Source: Mycolicibacterium cosmeticum (GTDB lineage Bacteria; Actinomycetota; Actinomycetes; Mycobacteriales; Mycobacteriaceae). Taken from it: a DNA stretch of 64,000 bases. The notes under the pieces are model-generated. The model saw nothing but the letters and a program-made list of their open reading frames with translations. It had not been told where the DNA came from and did no database searches. Within the stretch, counting starts at the first letter, position 1. The number at the start of each line of letters is the position of its first letter. Made by a program: the position numbers and the translations under genes. Below are positions 1 to 9,160 of the stretch, piece after piece. Where the stretch lies: contig NZ_CCBB010000001.1 of assembly GCF_000613185.1 (NCBI RefSeq), forward strand, positions 2,666,001-2,730,000, given 5' to 3'.

Positions 1-2044
1 ACAAGGCGCCGCCCGCACCGATGGCCAGGCCGATCGCGTTGACGGCGATGGACATCGCGTAGTTCTGCCTGATCACGGTCACCGCGGCGGCACCCAGCGA
101 GCGCACGTCCAGTAGCCGGCGCAGGTCATCGCTGGCCAGGGCGACGTCCGCGGTTTCGACGGCGACGTCCGTGCCCCCGAGACCCATCGCCACGCCGATA
201 TCGGCGGCCGCCAGCGCGGGCGCGTCGTTGACGCCGTCGCCGACCATGGCCACCACATGGCCCGTCGCACGCAATTCGCGCACCACCTCCAGCTTGTCCT
301 CGGGCAGCACCTCGGCCCGCCACTCGGTGATGCCGAGCTCCTCGGCGACGGCCCGCGCCGTCTCCGGATGATCACCGGTGAGCATCACGATCCGGCGAAC
401 ACCCGCGGCGCGCAGCGCCGCCAGCACCTCGAGCGCCTCGGGACGCACCTCGTCGCGCAGGCTGATCAATCCGACCAGCGCACCGTCCACGGCCAGCAGC
501 AGCGGCGTCTCGGCCTGCCGCTGCAGCCGCGTCACCCATTCGGTCGCCTTCTTGGTGACCCGCACCTTCTCCTGCCGGAGCAGCGCCGGGCTGCCCAGTA
601 GCAAGGTCCGCCCGTCGGCGCGGGTCCGCATGCCCAGGCCGACCAACACCTCACATTCCTCGTGCGGTGGGATGACGATGTGGCGTTCCTCGGTCGAGCG
701 GATGACCGCCTGAGCGAGCGGATGCCTGGCGTGGATCTCCGAACTGGCCGCGTAGGCGAGTACCTCGTCGGGCTGCCAATCCTTTTTGAAGGCAATGATA
801 TTGGTGACCACGGGCCGGCCCACGGTCAAGGTTCCGGTCTTGTCGAACACCACCGCGTCGACCTGGCCGGCCTGCTCCAGATGCGAGCCGCCCTTGACCA
901 GGATGCCGCGCCGGGCACCATTGCCGATGGCGGCGCTGATGGCCGTCGGGGTGGCCAGTCCCACGGCGCAGGGGCACGCCACCAGCAGCATGGTCATGGC
1001 TCGGCGGACATCACGGCTGAGCAACAGGGTCACGCCGGCCAACAGAAACGAGGCCGGGACGAACCGTCTGGAAAAGTTCTCCCCGACGGTCTGGATGGGC
1101 GCCCGGTCGTGCTGCGCCTCCTCGACCCGCGTGATGATCCGGCCGATCGCGGTCTGCGATCCCACCGCGGCGGCACGCACCACGATCCGCCCCTGCATCA
1201 CGACGGATCCGGCGTGCACCGGTTCGCCGGTGCGTTTGGCGACCGGTAGCGTCTCGCCGGTGATCGCCGACTGGTCGATCACCGCGTCGCCGTCGACGAT
1301 GTCACCGTCGACCGGCACCGCGACCCGCTCGTGCACGACGACCTCGTCACCGACGGCGAGGGTGTCGATGGCGACCTGCACCTCGGTGCCGTCGGTCAGC
1401 CGGATCCACGCGGTGTCCTGGTTTCCGGTGAGCAGATCGGCGATCGCGCGCCGGGTCCGGCGCAGGGTCAGATCCTGAAGGTACTCACCGATATTCAGCA
1501 ACCACAGCACCGTCAGCGCCACCACGTTCTCTCGCAGCACCAAGCTCGCGACGGTGGCCGCCGACACCAGCACGTCGGTGCCCATGGAGCGGCCGCGCCG
1601 CAGGGCACGCAGCGCCCCGCGCAGAAATGGATAGCCGGTGAAGATGGTGACCGCGGTGGCGAACAGCCTGGTGGTCGGACCGAGGATCGGTGGCCGCGCC
1701 AGCACATATCGCCGGATCCCCAACACCCCGAGGGCCGCCCCACCCAGGCCCATCCGCATGATGTCGCCGCTGCGCACATCGGCGGAATGCGGAGCTCGGG
1801 TCGACAGCTCGGACTTCGGCATGGCCAGCGCCTCGGTGACCGCCGCCAGCAGCGTGCCGACATCGGCACGGGCCGGCGAATACCAGATGACCACCGCACC
1901 GGTCCGCGGATAGGCGTGCACCGCACGCACCCCCGGCACGCGCAGCACGGTGTCCTCGATCAGCACCGCCCGCGGCGTCTCGTTGCGGAAGCCGTCGGCT
2001 TGCAACCGAATCCGGCCTGCCGCATCCGATATGACGGTGGGCAT
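1..2044 (-). CDS. ctpC: CtpC-type P1B metal-transporting ATPase (C-terminus cut by window edge)
   Basis: Heavy-metal efflux ATPase of the inner membrane, probably for Zn2+ and/or Mn2+ as in mycobacterial CtpC. About 681 residues are visible from the ATG at 2044; roughly the last 35, including the final membrane helix, lie outside the window. Seen: actuator motif ITGE near residues 261-264, the metal-site motif ACPCAVGLATP with Cys357 and Cys359, phosphorylation motif DKTGT at 401-405, and the hinge motif GDGVNDAPAL. The N-terminal 75 residues look like a heavy-metal domain without CxxC, as in CtpC. It starts 10 nt after the DUF1490 gene, so the two form one operon. The metal is inferred from the family. 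Confidence 0.9.
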   Translation of the reverse strand, partial: MPTVISDAAGRIRLQADGFRNETPRAVLIEDTVLRVPGVRAVHAYPRTGAVVIWYSPARADVGTLLAAVTEALAMPKSELSTRAPHSADVRSGDIMRMGLGGAALGVLGIRRYVLARPPILGPTTRLFATAVTIFTGYPFLRGALRALRRGRSMGTDVLVSAATVASLVLRENVVALTVLWLLNIGEYLQDLTLRRTRRAIADLLTGNQDTAWIRLTDGTEVQVAIDTLAVGDEVVVHERVAVPVDGDIVDGDAVIDQSAITGETLPVAKRTGEPVHAGSVVMQGRIVVRAAAVGSQTAIGRIITRVEEAQHDRAPIQTVGENFSRRFVPASFLLAGVTLLLSRDVRRAMTMLLVACPCAVGLATPTAISAAIGNGARRGILVKGGSHLEQAGQVDAVVFDKTGTLTVGRPVVTNIIAFKKDWQPDEVLAYAASSEIHARHPLAQAVIRSTEERHIVIPPHEECEVLVGLGMRTRADGRTLLLGSPALLRQEKVRVTKKATEWVTRLQRQAETPLLLAVDGALVGLISLRDEVRPEALEVLAALRAAGVRRIVMLTGDHPETARAVAEELGITEWRAEVLPEDKLEVVRELRATGHVVAMVGDGVNDAPALAAADIGVAMGLGGTDVAVETADVALASDDLRRLLDVRSLGAAAVTVIRQNYAMSIAVNAIGLAIGAGGAL

Positions 2045-2054
2045 GACGGGACCC

Positions 2055-2333
2055 TCAGTGCTCGTGATCGTGGCCGGCCGCCGCGGGTGGAGGCGCCTCC
2101 TCACCGATGCGTTCGCGCGCCTCGGCGACCACGTCCCCGACGGCCAGGCGGGCGCGCTCGGCGCTCTCTTCGGCCTTGCGCACCCCACGCAGACCCCAGG
2201 CGGTCACCGTCACAGTCGCTTCCCGTGCGGGCAGCTTGGCCGCGGTCTTCCGTAACGCCTCGTACGCGGCCACTCCCACCGCACCCGTGACCACCGTGGA
2301 CGCGGCCTTTGCCACCAATCCGTGCCACACCAT
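2055..2333 (-). CDS. DUF1490 / PacL1-like metal ATPase partner
   Basis: A 92-aa protein with a hydrophobic N-terminal segment (about residues 8-25), a charged amphipathic middle part and the C-terminal tail GHDHEH. It resembles Rv3269 (PacL1), the small membrane partner encoded just before ctpC in M. tuberculosis, which uses an acidic/His C-terminal motif to bind Zn2+ and supports the ATPase. Both the immediate downstream ctpC and the His/Asp tail fit that role. The ATG at 2333 gives the usual family length. The function is inferred from family and context. Confidence 0.8.
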   Translation of the reverse strand: MVWHGLVAKAASTVVTGAVGVAAYEALRKTAAKLPAREATVTVTAWGLRGVRKAEESAERARLAVGDVVAEARERIGEEAPPPAAAGHDHEH

Positions 2334-2371
2334 CAGGCCATCCCCTTCCCGTCCGGCAAATTCGTTTCAGA

Positions 2372-2668
2372 CTACTCGCCAGCTTGCCGTTCCAGCCGCC
2401 GTCGCTCACCGGGTGTGGTACCACCCCAGATACCGTGTGGTTCAACATTTTTGACGGCATGGTCAAAGCACTTCGCTTGCACCGCACATGCCCGGCAGAT
2501 GCGCTTGGCGGCCTCTTCACGCTCGGCTCGACGCACCCGGCTCTCGTGATCCGGCGGAAAGAAGATGTCGGCCGACATCCCCCGGCAACGCGCCCGCAGA
2601 CGCCATTGTGCATGCATCAAGCCGCGCGCGCGGCTGTCGCCGCGGCACCGGATGTGCGGCTCACGCAT
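2372..2668 (-). CDS. WhiB-like Fe-S transcription factor
   Basis: A WhiB-family protein, about 98 aa. Cys28, Cys58, Cys61 and Cys67 form the C-x29-C-x2-C-x5-C cluster ligand pattern, followed by the family turn GIWGG and a basic C-terminus (ERRRLERQ). Such proteins hold a redox/NO-sensitive [4Fe-4S] cluster and bind the sigma factor. The ATG at 2668 was chosen because a purine-rich GGTGGGG lies just upstream. The frame extends to a TTG at 2695, and a second ATG at 2617 would still keep all four ligands. It is closest in look to WhiB3-like proteins, but I do not assign a member. It lies upstream of the metal efflux genes on the same strand. Confidence 0.8.
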   Translation of the reverse strand: MREPHIRCRGDSRARGLMHAQWRLRARCRGMSADIFFPPDHESRVRRAEREEAAKRICRACAVQAKCFDHAVKNVEPHGIWGGTTPGERRRLERQAGE

Positions 2669-2753
2669 CACCCCACCGCCCGTCGATTTCGACAATGGTT
2701 TTCATTAGCGCGCGCTACGCTACCCACTCGACAGCGGTTTGTCGACGCGGTCC

Positions 2754-3755
2754 CTAGTGCGGCGGCCCCAGATACGGGAAGACGTCCAGGGTGTCGGTGT
2801 GCGGGTGCAGGCCGCTCGGCGGGCACTCGCCCTTGGTCAGCGAGGCCAGCCGGTAGTCGATGACATCGTCGGTGAACACCCGGCCGTTCGGGTACTTGGC
2901 GGGCTCGGCCGGGTTGTAGGTCAGCATGTCGGGCAAGATGCCTTCGGCGTCGATCGCGGCGACCGCCTCGTCGTGCGAGTAGCCGCCGGTGTGGCCGAGC
3001 AGGTGGACGAACTGACCCAGCCAGCGGGTGCGGTCATGGACGGGTTCGCTGGCGTTGTACTCCTCCTTGGTCTCATCGGTGTTGAAGAAGCTGCTCACCG
3101 AGGGGTGTCCGGCCCGGTCCACGTGCACCAGCTCACCGTCGCGGCGCACGCTGCACCGGCCCCAGATCCTGATGTCCGGTGCCGCACCGAGTTTCACCGT
3201 CGGCAACTCCAGCACCATCGAGCACACATTGGCCTCGATATTGGAATCCACACCGGTCCACGGTGATTCGCCGCCGAGATGCGGTGCGGTGAAATTCCGT
3301 CCGCCGGTGATGTCGAACAGGTTCTTGATCCCGTCGAAGTCGAAGAAGAACGCATCGCTGCGCGCCCCCGCGAAAAACAGGTACTCACCCTCGCGGGCGA
3401 TGACGGGCGCCTTGTCGAAGGACACCGGTACGGCGTCGAAGATCCGCTCCCCCACCGCTTCCGGTGATCGGGCCTCCGCACCGACCGCGAGGTAGACGTC
3501 GACGGTCTGGCGGTCCTGCACGGGCTCGGAGAAGACGTAACTGAACGCGATGTCGTTGCGCAGGTCGCCGTCGTTGTCGATGGCGAGCCGGTAGATGGCG
3601 CCGGGATGCAAGGCGTCGGCGTTCGGGTTGGCGTTGAGGATCAGCACGGTGTTGGCGGGGTTGGCCGGTGACTGAAACGCGTACAGATCGCACAGATCCA
3701 GGCGTTGGTCACCGAGCGGTGGGCCGAGGGACAGACCGGTGAAGTGGTTCGACAT
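2754..3755 (-). CDS. DUF4331 family protein
   Basis: A 333-aa protein of the DUF4331 type, recognised by the opening with DLCDLYAFQSPANP, the NADALHPGAIYRLAIDNDGD block and the FFFDFDGIKNLFDITGG block. No signal peptide or membrane helix is evident. The ATG at 3755 (MSNHFTG) was chosen because the open frame upstream, up to 4016, has the composition of antisense to the RDD gene. The biochemical role of the family is unknown. The gene lies 45 nt downstream of the RDD gene on the same strand and could be part of the kinase operon. Confidence 0.75.
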   Translation of the reverse strand: MSNHFTGLSLGPPLGDQRLDLCDLYAFQSPANPANTVLILNANPNADALHPGAIYRLAIDNDGDLRNDIAFSYVFSEPVQDRQTVDVYLAVGAEARSPEAVGERIFDAVPVSFDKAPVIAREGEYLFFAGARSDAFFFDFDGIKNLFDITGGRNFTAPHLGGESPWTGVDSNIEANVCSMVLELPTVKLGAAPDIRIWGRCSVRRDGELVHVDRAGHPSVSSFFNTDETKEEYNASEPVHDRTRWLGQFVHLLGHTGGYSHDEAVAAIDAEGILPDMLTYNPAEPAKYPNGRVFTDDVIDYRLASLTKGECPPSGLHPHTDTLDVFPYLGPPH

Positions 3756-3799
3756 ACCGCCATCCAACTCCGGATCGGCGCTGCCCGCAGGACTTTGGG

Positions 3800-4273
3800 T
3801 CAGGGCCGCACATAACTGACCCGGCTGCCGAACACGATGTCCTGCAAGGACCTTCGCCGCCGGTCCACGGCCACCCACAGCAACCCGACGGGCAGCAACA
3901 CACAGGCAACGGCGCGTAACAGCGCGACCGCGGGTGTCAGCCGGTTCCCGCTGCGCCCAGTTACCCGTAGCCCCATGGTCACCGACCCCACCGTGCAGCC
4001 CGAGACCGCCCAGCACGCGGTCAGGTAACCGACGGCGACGACGAACAGCACCGCGGTGGAGAACACCGCACCGACGGTGGGCACCCGGAACGCGGCGGGA
4101 TGGAACATCAACCGGGTCAGCAGCAGACCGAGATAGATCGCCGCCATCACGACCCCGACGACCACCAGGTCGATCACGGCGGCGATACCGCGGCTGACGA
4201 CACCGGCGGTACGGGTCTCAGGCACGCCCGCGGTGCGGCTATCAGACACGCCCGCGGTGCGGGCATCAGACAC
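3800..4273 (-). CDS. RDD-family membrane protein with N-terminal octapeptide repeats
   Basis: A 157-aa protein. The first 25 residues are three copies of an 8-residue unit (consensus SDxRTAGV). An RDD-type domain follows (SRGIAAVIDLVVVGVV, about residues 27-42) with three to four membrane helices. It starts with GTG at 4273 and overlaps the stop of the upstream gene by 8 nt, so the two are cotranscribed. Because the repeat codes for V-S-D with a GTG codon in each unit, translation could begin at any of three sites 24 nt apart. The role is unknown; RDD proteins are thought to be transporters. Confidence 0.75.
   Translation of the reverse strand: MSDARTAGVSDSRTAGVPETRTAGVVSRGIAAVIDLVVVGVVMAAIYLGLLLTRLMFHPAAFRVPTVGAVFSTAVLFVVAVGYLTACWAVSGCTVGSVTMGLRVTGRSGNRLTPAVALLRAVACVLLPVGLLWVAVDRRRRSLQDIVFGSRVSYVRP
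4201..4272. repeat. Three tandem 24-bp units at the start of the RDD gene
   Basis: Three imperfect copies of a 24-bp unit (plus-strand core acgcccgcggtgcgg) encode the octapeptide repeats of the RDD protein and place three in-frame GTG codons 24 nt apart. Confidence 0.7.
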
Positions 4274-4703
4274 GGTCGCGGCCCAACAGTCGGTCGACGA
4301 AACCGGCCACCAGATCGTCGGCTCGTTCGCCCTGGCTGCGCACGTCGGTCATGACCTCGGCGGTGACGGACTCGGTGGACTGCCGGATGATGGCCTGCAG
4401 GTCGATTCCCTCGACCACCTCGTCGGCCAGTGCCACCAGATCCACCCTGCGCCGCACCAGTTCGTTGAGGTCGAGTTCGTCGAGCACCCGCTCCACCAGC
4501 TGCACCGCGACCGCGACGATCACCGCCGTCACCGGTTCGATGGCCCGCTCGCCGCGGGCGGCCAGGCCGGTGCGGGTCTCATGCAGCAGATGGCCGATCA
4601 CCGGCAGCCGCTCGGCGCCCCGATACACCGCGGCCGCCCCGCCCACGGCGGTGGCAGCCATGCCGGCGGCGAGCTTCACCGCCGGCGGCGGCTCATCGGA
4701 CAT
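4266..4703 (-). CDS. Conserved membrane-associated protein of a kinase operon
   Basis: A 145-aa protein that I cannot name. It has a short Ala/Gly-rich hydrophobic stretch (about residues 10-27), a second hydrophobic segment (about 58-72), then an amphipathic alpha-helical region rich in Val, Leu, Asp and Glu with LDELDLNELVRRRVDLV. Its ATG shares one nucleotide with the stop of the kinase gene (TGATG), and its end overlaps the RDD gene by 8 nt, so the three are translationally coupled. It could be a substrate or partner of the kinase; that is inference from context only. Confidence 0.7.
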   Translation of the reverse strand: MSDEPPPAVKLAAGMAATAVGGAAAVYRGAERLPVIGHLLHETRTGLAARGERAIEPVTAVIVAVAVQLVERVLDELDLNELVRRRVDLVALADEVVEGIDLQAIIRQSTESVTAEVMTDVRSQGERADDLVAGFVDRLLGRDRV

Positions 4704-6067
4704 CAGGCTCTGCCGTTGCCGCGCATGATGTCCTCGAGGCATTTCAGCCGCGTCTGATGGGTCTGGTCCACGCATACCCGCACCGGTCCCTCGGTTTCGG
4801 GGGCATAGGTCTGCTCGCCCTCGCTGGGCGTGGCGGCGGGCGCGGACGGCTGCGTCACCTGCTGGCTCAGCGACCAGATGGTGGTGCTCGAATCCGGCAG
4901 CTGGGCGCAGTAGGCCGGTGCCCCGGACTCGGCGACGCCGGCCGCGCCCAGGGTCGCGCAGTCGGCGCCGATCACCACGACTGGGATCGGTGGGGCCTGC
5001 GGGGGTGGCGCCGGGGTCGGGGTGGGTTTGGCCTGCTGGGTCGCCGGCGCGCTGCCGGACCCGCTGAACGCGCCGAAGGCGAACGCGACCGCGGCGGCCA
5101 CGATCGCCACCAGCACCACCACGGCGGGGATGAGCAGTTTGGACCGCGATCTGGCGGGGACGGCGTGCGCCTTGGCGTGCCGCGGCCCCGACGCCGGCAC
5201 GGCGAGCATGGTGGCGTCGGATCCCGGCGTCCCGATGCGGTGTTCCAGGGCGCGGACGAAGTCCATGCACCGGCCGTACCGCTGCACCGGGTTCTTCGCC
5301 AGCGCCCTGTCGAAAACCGGACCGAGACTGGATAATTCGGGCCGGCGGTCACCGATGGGTGGCGGGTTCGCGGTCAGGTGCGCACTGATCACCACCGCCG
5401 GGTTGGAGTGCTGGAACGGCGGTGCCCCGGTGAGCAGTTGGTAGGCGGTGGCCGCCAGTGCGTACTGATCGGCGCGGCCGTCGATCTCGGCGCCGGTCAG
5501 CTGTTCGGGCGCCGCGTACGCCACCGTGCCGACGGTCATGTTGGTGCCGGTCAGATTGCTGCTCTCACCGGCCCGGCGGGCGATACCGAAGTCCGCCAAC
5601 AGGATTCGTTCGTCGGGTGTACCCGGATTGGAGATCAGGATGTTGGCCGGCTTCACGTCGCGGTGCAGCAGGCCCTTCTGGTGGGCGTAATCCAGCGCCT
5701 CGGCGACCGCGGTGACGATGCGCACCACGTCGTCGGCGGGCATCCCGTCCGGGTAGCGCTCGGCGAGCAGTGCCCCGGCATCGGTGCCCTCGACGTAGTC
5801 CATGGCGATCCACAGCTGCCCGTCGACGTCACCACGGTCGTGCACCTCGACGATGTGCGGGTGCCACAGCGTGGCCGCGATATCGGCCTCCCGTTCGAAG
5901 CGCTGCCGGTATTCGGAGTCCGCGCACACGGTGGCGCCGAGCACCTTGAGCGCGTCCCGGCGGGGCAGCCGCGGATGCTGGGCGAGGTACACCTCCCCCA
6001 TGCCGCCGGCGCCCAGTGACCGTACGACGGTGTACCCGGCGATCACCTGGCCTTCCTCGAGCGGCAT
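4703..6067 (-). CDS. PknF-like receptor Ser/Thr protein kinase
   Basis: A 454-aa transmembrane kinase. Visible: glycine loop LGAGGMGEV (18-26), invariant Lys41 in DALKVL, catalytic HRDVKPAN (Asp137), DFG at 159-161, activation loop with TNMTVGT and the APEQ motif. A single membrane helix spans about 311-334, followed by a 120-residue Pro/Ala-rich outer domain with several Cys. The first 45 residues read very like M. tuberculosis PknF. The outer domain with paired Cys suggests it senses something outside the membrane. It is the first gene of a three-gene overlapping operon; the GTG/ATG choice is not critical because family similarity begins at residue 1. Confidence 0.88.
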   Translation of the reverse strand: MPLEEGQVIAGYTVVRSLGAGGMGEVYLAQHPRLPRRDALKVLGATVCADSEYRQRFEREADIAATLWHPHIVEVHDRGDVDGQLWIAMDYVEGTDAGALLAERYPDGMPADDVVRIVTAVAEALDYAHQKGLLHRDVKPANILISNPGTPDERILLADFGIARRAGESSNLTGTNMTVGTVAYAAPEQLTGAEIDGRADQYALAATAYQLLTGAPPFQHSNPAVVISAHLTANPPPIGDRRPELSSLGPVFDRALAKNPVQRYGRCMDFVRALEHRIGTPGSDATMLAVPASGPRHAKAHAVPARSRSKLLIPAVVVLVAIVAAAVAFAFGAFSGSGSAPATQQAKPTPTPAPPPQAPPIPVVVIGADCATLGAAGVAESGAPAYCAQLPDSSTTIWSLSQQVTQPSAPAATPSEGEQTYAPETEGPVRVCVDQTHQTRLKCLEDIMRGNGRA

Positions 6068-6166
6068 GGCCGAAGTGTAATGGCTGATCAGAGCTGGTGT
6101 GCCGCATCTTCGCAGGTACCGGTGCGCACCTGGTCAGCGCGGTCGCGGGGCCCCTCGCTCACACTG

Positions 6167-7582
6167 TCAGCGCCGCAGATACGCCAGCGCGTCGGCGGCG
6201 GCATGGGCGCCGCACATGCCGTGGGCACCGGGGCCGGGCGGGGTGGCCGCCGAGCACAGGTACATGCCGGGGATGCCGAGCCGGTAGGGGTGCAGCGTGG
6301 GCCGCGGCCCGAAGACCAGCTGGCGGATGTCCTTGGCGCCGGTGTTGATGTCACCGCCGACGTAGTTGGGGTTGTACACCGACATCTCGGTGGTCGACCG
6401 GACCGCCATGCCCACCACCCGGTCGCGGAAACCGGGTGCGAAGCGTTCGAACTGCCCGATGATCGCCTCGGTGGCGTCCCCGCCGTACCCGTGCGGCACG
6501 TGCGCATACGCGTAGACCGGGTGGATGTCGCCGACCGAGCGGCCCGGATCGGCCAGGTACTGCTGGCCGACGATGATGAACGGGCGGGCCGGCATGCGGC
6601 CGGCCTGGATATCGCGTTCGGTGGCGGCGATCTCGGCCAGCTCCCCGCCCAGGTGCACGGTGCCGGCGCGGCGCGCCCCCGGGTTCGTCCAGGGCACCCC
6701 ACCCTCGACGGCGAAGTCCACCTTGAAAGCCCCTGGGCCGTAACGGAACCGCCGCAGCGCCCGGCCGACCCGCAGGGGCAGCCGGTCACCGAGGATGCCG
6801 GCCACCGCGGTGGGTGCCAGGTCGAAAACCGTCACGTCGGCACGCGGCAGCTGGGCGGCGGCATCGATCCGCACCCCGGTCTGCACGGTGCCGCCGAGGT
6901 CGGCCAGTGTCGCGGCCAACGCATCGGCGATCGCCTGCGAGCCGCCTTCGGCGACGGCCCAGCCGTGCCGGTGCCCGGTGGTCACGATGCCCAGGCCGAT
7001 CGCCGAGGTCATCGGCAGCTGCAGTGGGCGGAAGGTGTGCGCGGCGACGCCGCCGAACAGGGCCGCGGCGGCCGGCGTCCGGAACGCCCGGGTCAGCACC
7101 GTGACCGGCAGCAGCGTCGGCAGGCCGAACCGGGCAAGGGCCAGTGGGTGTTTCGGCACGTGCAGCAGCGGCCCCAGGATGTCGCGCTCCAGCAGGTCGT
7201 ACCGGCTGACCGGGCCGGCGAACAGGGCCCGCCACCGCGCACCGTCGGCGCCCAGAGCCGCCGCGGTGGCCTCGACGCTGCGGTACAGCAGTCCGGCGCC
7301 GCCGTCATCGAGCGGGTGTGCGCAGTCGATTTCGGGCCAGCGCCAACGCAATCCGTGCCGCGCGAGGTCCAGTCCGGCAAGGAAGGGTGAGCCGACGGCC
7401 ATCGGGTGGATGGCCGCGCAGTGATCGTGCACCAAGCCGGGGATGATCGCTTCCCCGGACCGGACGCCGCCACCGACCCGATCGGCCGCCTCCAGCACGG
7501 TGACCTGGACGCCGGCCCGGGCCAGGGTGACAGCGGCGGCCAGCCCGTTGGGGCCGCCGCCCACCACCACCCCCGTCGTCAT
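6167..7582 (-). CDS. Phytoene-dehydrogenase-like FAD oxidoreductase
   Basis: A 471-aa flavoprotein of the phytoene desaturase/CrtI-like group. The N-terminus has the dinucleotide-binding GGGPNGLAAAVTLARAG followed by LEAADRVGGGVRS, and the C-terminus ends in the FAD signature CSAATPPGPGAHGMCGAHAA. No membrane helix is obvious. No carotenoid genes are nearby, so the substrate is unknown. It ends 99 nt before the kinase gene starts and begins only 3 nt after the stop of accD4, so it may be transcribed from the mycolate operon. Confidence 0.8.
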   Translation of the reverse strand: MTTGVVVGGGPNGLAAAVTLARAGVQVTVLEAADRVGGGVRSGEAIIPGLVHDHCAAIHPMAVGSPFLAGLDLARHGLRWRWPEIDCAHPLDDGGAGLLYRSVEATAAALGADGARWRALFAGPVSRYDLLERDILGPLLHVPKHPLALARFGLPTLLPVTVLTRAFRTPAAAALFGGVAAHTFRPLQLPMTSAIGLGIVTTGHRHGWAVAEGGSQAIADALAATLADLGGTVQTGVRIDAAAQLPRADVTVFDLAPTAVAGILGDRLPLRVGRALRRFRYGPGAFKVDFAVEGGVPWTNPGARRAGTVHLGGELAEIAATERDIQAGRMPARPFIIVGQQYLADPGRSVGDIHPVYAYAHVPHGYGGDATEAIIGQFERFAPGFRDRVVGMAVRSTTEMSVYNPNYVGGDINTGAKDIRQLVFGPRPTLHPYRLGIPGMYLCSAATPPGPGAHGMCGAHAAADALAYLRR

Positions 7583-7585
7583 CGG

Positions 7586-9160
7586 TTACAGCGGCGTCAG
7601 GCCGTGCTTGCGCTGCACCTTCTTCAGATTCTGCTTGTCCCGCAACAGATGCAGGGACTTGCGCAGCAGCAGCCGGGTCTGGTGCGGCTCGATGACGCCG
7701 TCGATGTAGCCGCGCTCGGCGGCGATCCACGGGGTGGCCAGGTTGAGGTTGTACCCCTCGATGAAGTCGGCGCGGATCTTCTGCACCTCCGGCGCGGTGG
7801 GATCCGGGAAGCGCTTGACCAGCAGCTGCGCCGCACCCTCGGCGCCGATCACCGCGATCCGCGCGGTGGGCCAGGCGTAGTTCAGGTCGGCGGACAGCTG
7901 CTTGGAGCCCATCACCGCGTAACCACCGCCGTACGCCTTGCGCACGATGATGGTCACCTTCGGCACGTCGGCCTCCACGATGGCGTTGAAGAACCGGCCA
8001 CCGCGCTTGATGATGCCGCCCTTCTCCTCTTCGACGCCCGGCATGGCACCGGGGGTGTCGACGACGAAGACCAGCGGCAGGTTGAACGAGTCGCAGAACC
8101 GGATGAAACCGGCGGCCTTGTCCGACGCCTCGTTGCCCACCGCACCGGACATGTGCATCGGCTGGTTGGCGATGACGCCGACCGGACGGCCGTCCACCCG
8201 AGCGAAGGCGGTGATCATGGACGGGCTGCGCTGGTCGGCGATCTCGAAGACGTCACCGTCGTCGAAGATGCGCAGCAGGACCTCGTGCATGTCGTAGGCC
8301 TGGTTGTCCGAGTCCGGCACGATCGTGTCGAGCTCCAGGTCGGACGCGGTGATTTCGGGTTCCAGGCCCGGGTTGACGATCGGCGCATCGTCGAAGTGGT
8401 TGGGCGGCAGGAAGCTCAGGTAGTCGCGGACGTACTGGTAGGCCGCCGCCTCGGACTCGACCACCTTGTGGATGTTGCCGCGCTCGGCCTGCACGTCGGC
8501 GCCGCCCAGCTCGTCGAAGGTGACGTCCTCACCGGTGACATCCTTGATGACGTCCGGGCCGGTGATGAACATGTAGCCCTGGTCGCGCACCGCGACGATC
8601 AGGTCGGTCTGGATCGGCGAATACACCGCGCCGCCGGCGCATTTGCCGAAGATCAGGGAGATCTCCGGGACCAGGCCGCGCAGCATCTCGTGGCGCCGGC
8701 CGAGTTCGGCGTACCAGGCCAGTGAGGTCGCGGTGTCCTGGATGCGGGCACCGGCCGAGTCGTTGATGCCGATGATCGGGCAGCCGACCATGGCGACCCA
8801 CTCCATCAGCTTGGCCACCTTGCGGCCGAACATCTCCCCGACCGACCCCTGGAACACCGTCTGGTCGTGGCTGAACACCCCGACCGGGCGGCCGTCGATG
8901 GTGCCGTGCCCGGTGACCACGCCGTCGCCGTAGAACGCGTTCGGGTCACCCGGGGTGCGGGCCAGCGCGCCGATCTCCAGGAAGCTGCCCGGATCCAGCA
9001 GGGCGTGGATACGCGCCCGCGCCGACGGGATGCCCTTCTTGTCGCGGCGGGCCTTGGCCTTCTCGTCACCGGGATCCTGGGCCAGCGCCAACTTCTCGCG
9101 CAGCTCGGCCAGTTTCTCGGCCGTGGTGGCCGCGGGCTGTGCCGTCGGGGTTTCCGTCAC
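7586..9160 (-). CDS. accD4: Acyl-CoA carboxylase carboxyltransferase subunit AccD4
   Basis: A 524-aa biotin-dependent carboxyltransferase. With AccA3 and AccD5/AccE5 it carboxylates the long-chain fatty acyl-CoA that becomes the alpha branch of mycolic acids and delivers it to Pks13. Typical blocks are seen: [18 protein letters not shown], a central [15 protein letters not shown] region and [11 protein letters not shown] followed by [15 protein letters not shown] in the second crotonase-fold half. It starts with GTG at 9160, overlapping the pks13 stop by 4 nt (GTGA). The length matches the family. Assignment is secured by the pks13-fadD32 neighbours. Confidence 0.95.
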   Translation of the reverse strand: MTETPTAQPAATTAEKLAELREKLALAQDPGDEKAKARRDKKGIPSARARIHALLDPGSFLEIGALARTPGDPNAFYGDGVVTGHGTIDGRPVGVFSHDQTVFQGSVGEMFGRKVAKLMEWVAMVGCPIIGINDSAGARIQDTATSLAWYAELGRRHEMLRGLVPEISLIFGKCAGGAVYSPIQTDLIVAVRDQGYMFITGPDVIKDVTGEDVTFDELGGADVQAERGNIHKVVESEAAAYQYVRDYLSFLPPNHFDDAPIVNPGLEPEITASDLELDTIVPDSDNQAYDMHEVLLRIFDDGDVFEIADQRSPSMITAFARVDGRPVGVIANQPMHMSGAVGNEASDKAAGFIRFCDSFNLPLVFVVDTPGAMPGVEEEKGGIIKRGGRFFNAIVEADVPKVTIIVRKAYGGGYAVMGSKQLSADLNYAWPTARIAVIGAEGAAQLLVKRFPDPTAPEVQKIRADFIEGYNLNLATPWIAAERGYIDGVIEPHQTRLLLRKSLHLLRDKQNLKKVQRKHGLTPL

